DNA of 15,905 nt from Deltaproteobacteria bacterium (GCA_003447545.1 DLYX01000194.1:1-15905); one strand, 5' to 3'; numbered from the stretch's first letter, positions 1 through 8,327 are shown. Numbers and translations are program-made. The notes: generated by a model from the letters alone, not told the origin.

Positions 1-365
1 CGCGCGGCTTCATGCTGTCGGTTGGATGCATTCAGGCGCAGCAGTGCCACACCAATGCCTGTACGGTTGGCGTCGCCACGCAGGACAAGTTGCTGCAACG
101 TGCGTTGAACGTCGAGGACAAGGCCGACCGTGTCTTCCACTTTCATCGGAATACAGTAGAGGCCCTGGCTGCGGTTACCGGGGCCGCGGGTCTGGAGCAC
201 CCGTCGGGCTTTACCCCGGACCATCTCTGGTGGCGGATGGCGATGAATGATGTTCGTCCGATGAGTCGGATGTATGATTTCTACGAAGCCGGCCAGCTCC
301 TGGAGGGCAATGCCGGGCCAGTTTTGCAACGCTTCTGGGATTCGGCCGAAGCCGCACACTGGTAG
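1..365 (+). CDS. FMN-binding glutamate-synthase-family protein, C-terminal part (5' end outside window)
   Basis: Only the last roughly 120 residues are present; the frame is open to the left edge, so the gene starts outside. The segment GFMLSVGCIQAQQCHTNAC carries the C-x5-C-x4-C cysteine spacing that binds the 3Fe-4S cluster in glutamate synthase (first Cys at about base 27), followed by GVATQ, another family hallmark. The family folds as an FMN TIM barrel that transfers electrons to the 2-oxoglutarate/glutamine chemistry of glutamate synthesis; single-domain relatives (about 500 residues) often have an unproven substrate. The C-terminal tail of about 90 residues after the cluster, with an HPSGF/LWWRM stretch, fits these stand-alone members better than large GltB. 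It converges on the next gene, with 85 bases between the two stop codons. Family is secure; true substrate is not. Confidence 0.88.
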   Translation, partial: RGFMLSVGCIQAQQCHTNACTVGVATQDKLLQRALNVEDKADRVFHFHRNTVEALAAVTGAAGLEHPSGFTPDHLWWRMAMNDVRPMSRMYDFYEAGQLLEGNAGPVLQRFWDSAEAAHW

Positions 366-450
366 TCTTTCCTTTTCAGGGTTGGCGCGTGGATCGGAGG
401 CCGTCTCCCTTCGATAAGGTTGTCTGCCGGCCCGCATGCTTTGCCGATTT

Positions 451-1830
451 TCATGGAGTTTGTTTCTCGGGCGAATCCTTTTGGAGGAACTCGGCGGCGC
501 GAACCGCACGTTTGGCGTGGCCGACTCCCTTGAAATGAAGCCCGTCGGATCCGAAATCGGATGAGGAAAATCCGGAATCAAAGTCGAGAATCTCGTGCGG
601 CTCCCAATGGGCACGAATCGCCTCGTTGAATCGACTCCTTGCTCCCGATGGTTCCTTTTGGTCGAAGCGTGGCGGGAGGAGGGCGACGAAGGACTGTGCG
701 CCGTTTTTCCGGGCCGTTGCGACGAGTGCCTCGAGCTGGTGGATGCGTCCGCGAATATCCTCGTCCAGATGCCCGGGCCGCAGGTATGGCAGGTCGTTGC
801 TTCCCAGAGCGAAGACAATGGCATCCGGTTTTTCCTCGAGAGCGTTCGCAAGAAGAGTCGCGCCCGACTGGTCTGGCCACAGGCTATCGATCCGGGCCCC
901 GTTGGCCGAGTAGTTGGTGGTCGCAAACGCCGAGTTCAGGATCTCCTCGGCAACCCAATGGCACCAATTGGAGGGCCAGACGTTGGTGCTGCCGACAGTG
1001 TTGGAATCACCGATACAGGCCAATTCAAGCATGCCATCGCCATTGTTGTCCTCGAAGCGAAGTGTTTCGGGCTCGACGCGGTGCACGCGAAAGGAATCTT
1101 TCTCAGTGTCCAGACCGACCAACGCATAGTTGGCGTCTCCCGGGTGTTGCTCCCACAGCCGAGCCACTTTCCGAGGGGGGATTTGCGCTATTTGTGGAGG
1201 GGTCCGGAGCTTGTGGGCAATCCGTGCCTCGCTGCGCGGGGAGCCCGACTGAATTTTGGGCTTGGCGGGGTCCTGGATGTCGAGAAGAAAGGTGTGGTCG
1301 CCCCCAGTGTCAGCCTTGCTCAGAACGACAAGGAGTTCTCCGATCTGGTCCAGTTTCACGATTTTTCCCTCACCGGGCAGCGTGATGATTTTGCGCAGGG
1401 TGTCCGGCTCTCGTGTGCGCAGGAAGATTTCTCGCTGGGCGCTTTCGGTGGCGATGAAAGTTCCGGTGGCCGCAGGGTGGAGGGCACTGACGGTTTGACC
1501 AACTTCTGCCTGATCCACAATGCGGGGCAATTCGGGACGCGAAATATCGAAGACTACGTATTCCGCACCCGCATTATTTGTCAGACCCAGATAGGCATAT
1601 GCTGCCGACACTTCCATGACACGAACTGGCGCCTGTATGGTCTCGGGATTCGGCTCGGGCGACGCTCTGGCAGGACGCGGCAGAAAAACCAAAATCAGCC
1701 CGAGCAGCAGCATTCCGGCTATCCGCCAATGGGTCCAGAGTAGCCTTTGGGATGGCCTCTCAAGACCGTTGATTGCGGCGGGCGAGCGGCTTGCTGATTG
1801 GGCCCGGCCTGAGTGGATTGGGTATCTCAT
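451..1830 (-). CDS. Secreted or membrane-anchored SGNH/GDSL hydrolase with N-terminal LVIVD-like repeats
   Basis: The 459-residue protein has a hydrophobic segment at about residues 38-52 followed by PRPARA, a plausible signal peptide or anchor. Residues about 65-255 are beta-rich and contain two segments resembling LVIVD beta-propeller repeats (YVVFDISRPELPRIV near 91-105 and FLLDIQDPAKPKI near 181-193). An EF-hand-like loop DNNGDGMLE (261-269) comes next. The C-terminal SGNH domain then shows block I GDSN with Ser276, an Asn-Gly of block II at 310-311, block III GSND with Asn345, and block V D429-G-L-H432. Such enzymes are serine esterases, lipases or acetyl hydrolases acting on lipids or glycans; the substrate cannot be told from sequence. 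The ATG at 1830 has no clear ribosome site. An internal ATG at 1713 (Met40) sits 8 bases after GGCGGA, but would leave a very short signal peptide. It is last in the minus-strand block, 163 bases after the helicase gene. Confidence 0.8.
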   Translation of the reverse strand: MRYPIHSGRAQSASRSPAAINGLERPSQRLLWTHWRIAGMLLLGLILVFLPRPARASPEPNPETIQAPVRVMEVSAAYAYLGLTNNAGAEYVVFDISRPELPRIVDQAEVGQTVSALHPAATGTFIATESAQREIFLRTREPDTLRKIITLPGEGKIVKLDQIGELLVVLSKADTGGDHTFLLDIQDPAKPKIQSGSPRSEARIAHKLRTPPQIAQIPPRKVARLWEQHPGDANYALVGLDTEKDSFRVHRVEPETLRFEDNNGDGMLELACIGDSNTVGSTNVWPSNWCHWVAEEILNSAFATTNYSANGARIDSLWPDQSGATLLANALEEKPDAIVFALGSNDLPYLRPGHLDEDIRGRIHQLEALVATARKNGAQSFVALLPPRFDQKEPSGARSRFNEAIRAHWEPHEILDFDSGFSSSDFGSDGLHFKGVGHAKRAVRAAEFLQKDSPEKQTP

Positions 1831-1932
1831 GAAATGCGGGAATCTGCGTTGCCGATATCACGGCGCCAACCGGACCAGAAGAGTCGTTTTCATCTTGCCC
1901 GTGGTGCTCGATCTCCGAAAGTCGAGGTGATG

Positions 1933-1969
1933 CCCTCAGGGGTGAGGGGCAGAGCCCGGGCTTTGCTCC
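1933..1969. repeat. Adjacent inverted repeats downstream of the HelD-type gene
   Basis: Two inverted repeats lie in the 163-base gap between the helicase stop and the SGNH gene start. CCCTCA (1933-1938) pairs with TGAGGG (1943-1948) around a GGGG loop. The overlapping 1946-1969 segment forms an imperfect palindrome centred on AGCCCGGGCT (1953-1962). No T-tract follows on the minus strand, so a classical intrinsic terminator is not supported. They could slow polymerase, protect the 3' end of the helicase message, or be incidental in GC-rich DNA. Apart from these I see nothing recognisable in the gap. Confidence 0.3.
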
Positions 1970-1993
1970 GATCGAAGGGGGTGGCCACCTGCC

Positions 1994-4087
1994 TCAGGAG
2001 GTTTCAAATGCGGCAATCAGTGGCGAGGGAGTTGCGGTGCTGACCACCCAAAGCTGATGAATCGCACGGGTCGAGGCTACATGCAGGGCACGCCGGGCGC
2101 GTGGTGTGTCCGGATAATGGGTCGCATTGACGTCGAGTAAAATGACGTAATCAAATTCGAGACCTTTGCAGGGTTCCAGCTCGGTGATCTCGATTCCGGG
2201 TGAGAAGGTGAAGTTGAAGTCGCGAATCAGACGAATTTTCGATACTTCCGCTCGCTCGAGGCCGGCATGATAGGCCGCGCTGATTTCCGGGGATGGGGTG
2301 ATGAGCGCGACAGTCGCCATCGGCTCGCTGCTGCGCAGGGCATCGAGCGCCTCTGCAAGAAAAAAGACACAGGCGCCGGTATCGTCGAATCGGAAAAGCT
2401 CGACCGGTGGTCCCTGACGACTGCTGGGCGGGACCTCATCGTCTTCCCGAAGGTCGCCGAGTACGTCGAAGGCGAATTTTGTGACCTGAGCGGAGGAGCG
2501 GTAATTGATTTTCAGGGTCTCGACTTCCTGACCTTTGACACCCAAATGCTGCAGGAAGTCGGTCCAGGAAACGAATCCGCTGTTCTCGACGATATGTTGC
2601 TGGGTGTCGCCAGCCAGCGTGATGCTCCCACGTCGGTCGAGACACCCCAAAAGAACCTGCACCTCGAGCGGCGAGAAGTCCTGCACCTCGTCGACCGCGA
2701 TGTGGCGCAGGCGGAGAGGGCGACGGCCCTTGGCGCGCAACGGACCGACGCGCAACTGCCAGCAGCGAAGCAACAAGGTGTCGTCCTCGGCATCGATCTC
2801 GGCGTCCTTGGATTCGCCGGAAAGGTAGTCCTGCAGCGCGCTGATATGGTCGCGGTTCCATCGGACAACTCGTTCGAGTTCGCTGTCGGAAAAGGCGTCG
2901 TTGCCGAATTCATCACGGATTTCGGTGAGCAGTTCCAGGTTGGTCAGAACGGTCGCCCAGTCGTCGATGGCCTGCTCGACCGTTGGTGCCGCCTCCGTTC
3001 GCTCGATATGTCTCTCGAGCGCTGCCCCCATGATCGGGTGCAGCTTCGCGCGGATGACCACGCCGGGGGTATCTTCGCGTTCTTTATCCGGGAATTGCGG
3101 AAAATGGCGCCTGCGCACGCCTCGCTCCCAGAAGCGATAGGTGGTGGGCCGCACCTCGTGCAACCCGAGCGACGGGAGTACGTGCCGCACGTAGCTTCGT
3201 AGCGCCTCGGAGAACATCACGATCAGGGTTTCGGGCCCGTCGATTCGCGGCTCGTCGTAGGCGAGAAAAGCGACACGATGCAGCGCAACCGTCGTCTTTC
3301 CCGAGCCGGCCGTCCCGCGAATGACAAGGAAGCCGCTCGATGGTCGGGTGATCAGTTCATATTGCTCGGGATCAATCAGCCCGGTGATCTCGGGGAGAAA
3401 ACGGTCGCTGCGCCCGGCCGCACCGGGTGACGCCGTTCCGAGTTGCGCCCCGGCAGTGTTGCTGCCGTGGGCGCGAATCGCGGCGGCTTCCCCGCCTGCC
3501 AGTCGAGGTGCTGCCTGATCGCGCTCCTGCCATTGCTCGGGCGCCGCGGGGTCGCTGAAGAAATCACCTTCCGGGGCCTGAATCCTTCGCAAGGCACCCT
3601 CCTGAATGCCGACCATCCGGCGGGTGACGATCTCGCCGATCCGCTCCCGGCCGGCGATCTCTTCGTCGTAATCCTCGCCCTGCCGATAGCTGTAGAAAAG
3701 ACGCGCAATCGGTGCGTCTCGCCACGCAACAATGCGCAGCCCATGTTCCACACAGCTGGTTCGACCAATGCAGAGGTCCCACTCCTGGTCCTCCTCACGG
3801 AGACGGAGATGACCGAAATATGGTACGTCCGGGTTCAGAGCTTCGACTTCGCGCGCTGCTTTCATCTGGTCCAGGAGCGAAGACTGGTGATGCCACTGCT
3901 CCAGCAGGGCGGCTCGATCCTTGTCCTCCTCGCCGGAACTCAGAAGGGCACGAATACGATCAAGTTCTTCGAGAACTTTCTTTTCGCGGTCGTATGGACT
4001 GGTCGTGGCGCGGGCTTCGCGTGCATCGAGCCCCTCGCGGACGGTTGCCAAAAGCTCCAGCTCTTCTTTGATGATGGGGTTGTTCAA
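1994..4087 (-). CDS. helD: HelD-type superfamily 1 helicase/ATPase (RNA polymerase recycling family)
   Basis: This 697-residue protein has the UvrD/Rep-like ATPase core with the HelD layout. Residues 1-80 are charged and coiled-coil-like. A HelD-specific segment follows near 105-170 (CIGRT, then AWRDAPIARLFYSYR). An Ala/Gly-rich linker spans about 183-226. The core has Walker A GTAGSGKTT (258-266), motif II VDEVQD (465-470), motif III LAGDTQQ (491-497), motif IV INYRSS (527-532), motif V KGLEFD (641-646) and motif VI HVASTRA (669-675). HelD proteins characterised in Firmicutes and Actinobacteria bind RNA polymerase and release it from nucleic acid using ATP; E. coli HelD was described as DNA helicase IV. 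The start is a TTG with a weak ribosome site; no ATG or GTG extends the frame upstream. It lies 66 bases after the esterase gene on the same strand. Family strong; RNA polymerase role inferred from relatives. Confidence 0.85.
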   Translation of the reverse strand: MNNPIIKEELELLATVREGLDAREARATTSPYDREKKVLEELDRIRALLSSGEEDKDRAALLEQWHHQSSLLDQMKAAREVEALNPDVPYFGHLRLREEDQEWDLCIGRTSCVEHGLRIVAWRDAPIARLFYSYRQGEDYDEEIAGRERIGEIVTRRMVGIQEGALRRIQAPEGDFFSDPAAPEQWQERDQAAPRLAGGEAAAIRAHGSNTAGAQLGTASPGAAGRSDRFLPEITGLIDPEQYELITRPSSGFLVIRGTAGSGKTTVALHRVAFLAYDEPRIDGPETLIVMFSEALRSYVRHVLPSLGLHEVRPTTYRFWERGVRRRHFPQFPDKEREDTPGVVIRAKLHPIMGAALERHIERTEAAPTVEQAIDDWATVLTNLELLTEIRDEFGNDAFSDSELERVVRWNRDHISALQDYLSGESKDAEIDAEDDTLLLRCWQLRVGPLRAKGRRPLRLRHIAVDEVQDFSPLEVQVLLGCLDRRGSITLAGDTQQHIVENSGFVSWTDFLQHLGVKGQEVETLKINYRSSAQVTKFAFDVLGDLREDDEVPPSSRQGPPVELFRFDDTGACVFFLAEALDALRSSEPMATVALITPSPEISAAYHAGLERAEVSKIRLIRDFNFTFSPGIEITELEPCKGLEFDYVILLDVNATHYPDTPRARRALHVASTRAIHQLWVVSTATPSPLIAAFETS

Positions 4088-4153
4088 GGGAATCTTTCGT
4101 GGCCAGCAAGGCGAAATCGCGCGTCGCCGATCAATGCATAGCAGAGCAAATGG

Positions 4154-5980
4154 TCAACTGGCTTTGGCATCGAAGTGGGCTGGCGGGAACTCCCGACAGC
4201 GGCCGTCCTGCCAACGCGCGTATTGCCCGGGATGGTAATGCGGTTCGTCCTTCAGATTGAGGTAGACCAACCAGCATACATCCTCAAGACCACGGGCGTC
4301 GATGTGTGTGGCGGCCTCCGCGAGAACCTGATCCCGAGACACCTCCTCTGTGGACATGCGCAGACCACCGCCGGCGGGTGTATCGAGAATCATGAACTTT
4401 GCGGCACCCTTCGCGGAGTTCCAGGCAGGCCATTGCGGCAGTTTCTGATCGCGCCCCCGGCCTGGTCGGCCGGTGTAGGCAAACTCGGCCCAATAGGATT
4501 GCATATCGCGGGAGAGGATCAGACGGCCCGGTCGGTTCTCTTCGTTAAAGAGCAATCCCGCGAGGTCATCTTCCGGGAAGACTCCGGTGAGAAAGGTTGT
4601 CTCGAGACCGTGAGCTGCCCCGACGAGCAGGGCGAAGTTGCCGAGAATATTATCCGGCTCCTCATCCCAATCCCAACGGTAGGCAAAGGAGGTTCCTCCG
4701 CCTGCGGTGACCCAGCGGTAGGGATCATCGGCACCGCGGCTCTTCCAGCCGAGCGCCCGATATTTTGAGAAAAAGCGGTACCGGTCTTCGTCCTTGGCGC
4801 GATAGAAGACTCCGAAATGATCGTCGACCAGCTCCGGGCTCAGGGCGAGCCAGAGATTGTTCTCGTCGCGATTGGTCCCGGCGATCATCGGGACTTGATG
4901 GAAATCCCCTCCGGCCAACGCGCCTGCGATGCCTGCTCGAGGCAGAACGGTTCCATCCTCGATCATGATTGGCAGGCGGGTCCGGTTCTGATCGTAGTCG
5001 AGAATCAATTCGTCGGGGCTTCGCGAGCGCAGGAAGGCGGCGATCTCCTTGTGATTCATAGTCTTGGCCTTGTCGATGGCGGCGCTGCGACTATCGGCGA
5101 GTCCTTCGCCCTGAAGCCAGTAGACAAGCATATCGTTGCTGGTCCCCGCGTTATCGCCGGTCCTTGTCGGATAAACGATACTGGCTTCGCGTGGGCTGAA
5201 GCTGGTGGTGTAACCACTTTGCGCAATTGCTCCGTGGAATAGCCCTCTGGACATAGGCGAAACCAGCAGCGCAAAAGTATTCAAACCGCCGGCAGACTCG
5301 CCAAAGATGGTCACCCGATCCGGGTTGCCACCAAAATTACGGATATTATCCTGCACCCATTCCAGCAGGGCCACCTGGTCCAGAAGTCCGAAGTTGCCGG
5401 AGCGGTCGGTAGCGTCATCGCCTTGATCCCAGAGAGCTTCCTGATGGAACCAGCCGAGGCTGCCCAGCCGATAGTTGAAGCTCAGCATCACCAAGTCAAA
5501 GCGTTCCGCCATCTCGCTGAAGTCGTAAGATCCGCCATGCCCCGAAGTGTTGCCCCCGCCATGGATCCACACCATCACGGGCAGGCCTTCGGCAGGAACG
5601 ATCTGCGGCGTCCAGATATTCAAAAAGAGACAATCCTCCGAGCCGAAGACCTTGCCGATGGATTTCTCGGGGGCGCCGCCCATCCACGAACCCTTCTGCA
5701 AGCAAGCGCTTCCCGTCCGGGTTGCGGTGCGCTCCCCAGCCCATGCGGGCATGGGTTCGGGGGCTCTCCAACGCTGCTCGCCGATGGGCGCGGCCGCGTA
5801 GGGAATCCCCAACCAGCCAAGCGCACCGTTGCTGGCGCGGTAGCCTATAACCTCGCCCTGTTTTGTGATTCGTTTCGTCGCAGGATCCGTCGGGTAGGGC
5901 GCCTCGGTGTGCCGGGCGCATCCGCTCAAGGCAATGACGATCATCAGGACCCTTGCTGCGACGCGGTAGGTGCCAAACAT
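4154..5980 (-). CDS. Type-B carboxylesterase, predicted lipoprotein
   Basis: The 608-residue product starts with a short signal peptide ending in LSGC, a lipobox that predicts lipidation at Cys21 and anchoring to a membrane. The carboxylesterase type-B domain fills the rest: oxyanion-hole HGGG (140-143), the EDCLFLN signature (115-121), nucleophile elbow GESAGG with Ser229, catalytic acid Glu373 in GTNRDE, and His457 in GAAHG. Cys93 and Cys117 are placed like the conserved disulfide of this family. These enzymes hydrolyse carboxylic esters (short acyl esters, drugs, xenobiotics, polyester fragments); the natural substrate is unknown. The ATG at 5980 was chosen because AAGGAG sits 8 bases upstream and the signal peptide begins there. 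The frame stays open 70 codons further, but that extension overlaps the ligase gene and is not protein-like. It lies 124 bases after the ligase stop and may have its own promoter. Confidence 0.9.
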   Translation of the reverse strand: MFGTYRVAARVLMIVIALSGCARHTEAPYPTDPATKRITKQGEVIGYRASNGALGWLGIPYAAAPIGEQRWRAPEPMPAWAGERTATRTGSACLQKGSWMGGAPEKSIGKVFGSEDCLFLNIWTPQIVPAEGLPVMVWIHGGGNTSGHGGSYDFSEMAERFDLVMLSFNYRLGSLGWFHQEALWDQGDDATDRSGNFGLLDQVALLEWVQDNIRNFGGNPDRVTIFGESAGGLNTFALLVSPMSRGLFHGAIAQSGYTTSFSPREASIVYPTRTGDNAGTSNDMLVYWLQGEGLADSRSAAIDKAKTMNHKEIAAFLRSRSPDELILDYDQNRTRLPIMIEDGTVLPRAGIAGALAGGDFHQVPMIAGTNRDENNLWLALSPELVDDHFGVFYRAKDEDRYRFFSKYRALGWKSRGADDPYRWVTAGGGTSFAYRWDWDEEPDNILGNFALLVGAAHGLETTFLTGVFPEDDLAGLLFNEENRPGRLILSRDMQSYWAEFAYTGRPGRGRDQKLPQWPAWNSAKGAAKFMILDTPAGGGLRMSTEEVSRDQVLAEAATHIDARGLEDVCWLVYLNLKDEPHYHPGQYARWQDGRCREFPPAHFDAKAS

Positions 5981-5988
5981 GCTGGTTT

Positions 5989-5994
5989 CTCCTT
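5989..5994 (-). promoter_or_regulatory. Ribosome binding site of the esterase lipoprotein gene
   Basis: AAGGAG on the minus strand, 8 bases before the ATG at 5980. It decides the start in favour of the lipoprotein signal peptide over an in-frame upstream ATG at 6190, which lies inside the 3' end of the ligase gene. Confidence 0.75.
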
Positions 5995-6104
5995 GAAAGT
6001 CTGCGCAGAAGAGCCACGCATCTCTCCGAAACGAATCTACGGGTTGGAAATAATGGTTTGGAGTGCGACTGACGGAAAATTTGCCGATCGCGCCCCTCTG
6101 GAGT

Positions 6105-7697
6105 CTACGCCAGGTCGCGCTCTTCTGCCATGTCGCGCAGTTTGTTCTTGGCGACCTTGTCGAGCAGGGCACGCGGGAATTCCTCGACAACCCAGGCCGC
6201 CCTCGGCACCTTGAAGTCTGCCAGGTTTTCCTTGCATGCCGCGATCAGATTCGCGGATAATTCATCGTCGGCCGGCGCGTCGGGTGTCTTGATCACAAAA
6301 GCCACTGGAACCATGTCGAGCATCTCATGGGAGCGCCCCACGATAGCGATATCCGCAACACCAGGTACGGCGCGGCAGACGTCCTCGACTTCCTTGGCAG
6401 ATACATTCTCTCCGCCAACTTTGAGGGCATCCTTGTCGCGGTCACAATAATAGAAGCAACCCTCGTCTCCGAGTCGCACCATGTCGCCGGTTTTGAACCA
6501 GCCGTCTTCGGTGAAGGCACTCGCCATGGCTTCGGGGTTGTCGTAGTACTCGAGGAATAGCTGGATGCCGCGGGTGCCGCGGACCCACAGTTCGCCAATC
6601 GAACCATCGTCGCAGAGCTCACCTGTCTCCGTATTGACGATGGCGTACTCGTAGCCTGGAGTCGGTTTTCCCATCGTGCCGTTCGGGTAGGTTTGTTGCG
6701 AGTCGCTTCGTGTCGCGTGAATCACCGTCTCGGTCATTCCCCAAAAGGGAGCCACACGCATCTTGAGCCACGCTTCGAGCTCCGGCATCACGAGACCAAA
6801 TGCACCGACCTTGACTGTGTGGTCGGGTACCGGCTCACCCGCGACCGCTTTGAACACAAACGGGATCAGCGAGATATGGGTCACGGAATGTTTGGCGATG
6901 ACTTCCCAGAATCGACTCGCAGAGAATTTCGGCTGAAGCACGATCGTGCCACCGACGCCCAGCGTGCTCCACATCGACCAGCTCTGCGCATTTACGTGAA
7001 AGAACGGCAGGTAGATCAGATAGGTGTCGGCGGTGGTCATCTCTATATTCAGCGAACCCTGTCGACCGGCCCAGAGTGCATTGGCATGCGTATGAACCAC
7101 CGCCTTGGGACGAGACGTCGTGCCCGAGGTGAACATGATGCCAACGGGCAGCATGGGCTCGGGTTCGCGGGTTGGGGCATCGGCTGCGTTTCCGAAGAGC
7201 GAATCGAAAAGCGGGAGGCCATGCGTCGCCTCAGCTTCGGTGGGGGCAATGCCGCTGTTGTCTTCAGTGACGACAATCCAGCCAAGTTCCGGCGCATGTT
7301 TTTGCACGAGCGAGGCATATTGCGGCTGGGTGATCGCTCCGACGCATTGTGTGTGGCTGGCGAAATACTCGATCTCGGCCCCGACCGAGCGGGTGTTGGT
7401 CGTTACGCCGACGGCACCGACCTTGGCGCACGCATACCAGGCGAGCACCATTTCGGGGCAGTTGTCCGCATGAATCAGGACCTTGTCTCCGACGCCAACG
7501 CCTTTTGCTTTTAGTCCGGCCGCGATCTGCGACGTTTCGTCATCGAAACGTTTGTAGGACCATTGACGGTCGAGACCGTCCTTCGGCTCCCAGATCAGGA
7601 CCGGGTGGTCCGGTTTCTGCTCGGCCCAGTGGCGAAGAAGCCAGGGAATATCCTGGCCAGCAAATTGAAACCGCGCGAGACGTTGTGCGTCGAACAT
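6105..7697 (-). CDS. AMP-forming acyl-CoA synthetase, CaiC-like subgroup
   Basis: This 530-residue ANL-superfamily enzyme activates a carboxylic acid with ATP and then forms its CoA thioester. Core motifs are visible: A3 phosphate loop MFTSGTTSRPKAV (188-200), A5 FWGMTET (318-324), A7 WFKTGD (400-405) and, near the C-terminus, the A10 catalytic lysine, most likely Lys514 in RALLDKVAKNK, where the usual Gly before the Lys is Asp. The SGTTSRPK form of A3 (Ser for the usual Gly) matches carnitine/crotonobetaine-CoA ligases such as CaiC. No other carnitine genes are here, so the substrate remains open (fatty, dicarboxylic or betaine-type acid). No membrane segments are seen; it is probably cytosolic. 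The ATG at 7697 has GGAG 7 bases upstream, within the stop region of the preceding gene. Only 3 bases separate the two genes, which suggests translational coupling. Confidence 0.88.
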   Translation of the reverse strand: MFDAQRLARFQFAGQDIPWLLRHWAEQKPDHPVLIWEPKDGLDRQWSYKRFDDETSQIAAGLKAKGVGVGDKVLIHADNCPEMVLAWYACAKVGAVGVTTNTRSVGAEIEYFASHTQCVGAITQPQYASLVQKHAPELGWIVVTEDNSGIAPTEAEATHGLPLFDSLFGNAADAPTREPEPMLPVGIMFTSGTTSRPKAVVHTHANALWAGRQGSLNIEMTTADTYLIYLPFFHVNAQSWSMWSTLGVGGTIVLQPKFSASRFWEVIAKHSVTHISLIPFVFKAVAGEPVPDHTVKVGAFGLVMPELEAWLKMRVAPFWGMTETVIHATRSDSQQTYPNGTMGKPTPGYEYAIVNTETGELCDDGSIGELWVRGTRGIQLFLEYYDNPEAMASAFTEDGWFKTGDMVRLGDEGCFYYCDRDKDALKVGGENVSAKEVEDVCRAVPGVADIAIVGRSHEMLDMVPVAFVIKTPDAPADDELSANLIAACKENLADFKVPRAAWVVEEFPRALLDKVAKNKLRDMAEERDLA

Positions 7698-7700
7698 ATT

Positions 7701-8327
7701 TTAACTCCGTTTGGTCCAGCGCAGGCTGTTTGCCTGGCCGATAATGATCAAGATCAGGGCGAGGATGAATCTGGGGTCGCCCGCGTTAGTCCACGGGTCG
7801 ACGGGGAAGGCCAGCGTCTTTTGCATCGCGCCGACCTTGTACTCATGCGGACCGAGAAATTCCGGATTACCGGCGATCTCGATCATGTCGCGGCGGCTTC
7901 GGTAGCGCATCAGCGCGGCTCGGGTCCAGTTGTCAGCGCCCTCGAGTCCCCAGATATCCAATGCAGGTGCTGCGGCCTCGCCCATCATGATGGGGTGTGA
8001 GGCCCGACTCAAAAGGGCCGGGAACATATAGGCCATATACTCGCTCAGCAGGTCATCAGCGCTCGCATCGGCGGGCATCCCGGGCAGATCGGGTACTGGA
8101 TCATTGAACTCGATCACGTTGACCATCACGAAATCGTCGCCGGTGTCAGATTCCAGAAAGTTGCGGAGGCGCGCGAGTTGCTCCGGGTTGCGTCCACGTC
8201 TTTCCGAGGCTTCCAGAATTGTCGTGATTTCGGTGGCAGTCATCGGGCCGCCGAAGGAGGTGTACCAGGTGAAAAAGCCGAGCCATAGGCCGAGAAGAAC
8301 AAGCCAGAAAATTTTCGGTTGGATCAT
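7701..8327 (-). CDS. Uncharacterised 208-residue membrane protein, possible dimeric alpha/beta-barrel domain
   Basis: I do not recognise a characterised family. The protein has a hydrophobic N-terminal helix (about residues 6-23), a soluble middle of about 155 residues, and a second hydrophobic helix (about 186-199) followed by the basic tail RWTKRS, so both ends are probably membrane-embedded with the domain on one face. The middle has the pattern FVMVNVIEFNDP (66-77) and then RYRSRRDMIEIAGNPEF (141-157), leading into HEYKVGAMQKTLAFPV. That recalls ferredoxin-like dimeric alpha/beta-barrel proteins of the DUF1330/EthD type, by pattern only. The ATG at 8327 is preceded by GGGAG at a normal distance. 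It starts 28 bases after the fbp stop and ends 3 bases before the CaiC-like ligase, so it may work with that enzyme. Confidence 0.72.
   Translation of the reverse strand: MIQPKIFWLVLLGLWLGFFTWYTSFGGPMTATEITTILEASERRGRNPEQLARLRNFLESDTGDDFVMVNVIEFNDPVPDLPGMPADASADDLLSEYMAYMFPALLSRASHPIMMGEAAAPALDIWGLEGADNWTRAALMRYRSRRDMIEIAGNPEFLGPHEYKVGAMQKTLAFPVDPWTNAGDPRFILALILIIIGQANSLRWTKRS

Noticed and set aside
366..450. Possible bidirectional terminator between the convergent first two genes
   Set aside because: Only a 4-bp GGAG/CTCC stem is seen, with no T-run on either side.
595..1743. Long plus-strand open frame (382 codons) opposite the SGNH hydrolase gene
   Set aside because: It is antisense to a gene with clear catalytic motifs, has no recognisable motif itself, and arises from the GC-rich codon pattern.
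2267..3202. Plus-strand open frame of 311 codons opposite the HelD-type gene
   Set aside because: Antisense shadow; the minus strand carries all helicase motifs in order.
5981..6190. 70-codon N-terminal extension of the esterase
   Set aside because: It overlaps the ligase 3' end; the downstream ATG has AAGGAG at ideal spacing and begins a lipoprotein signal peptide.
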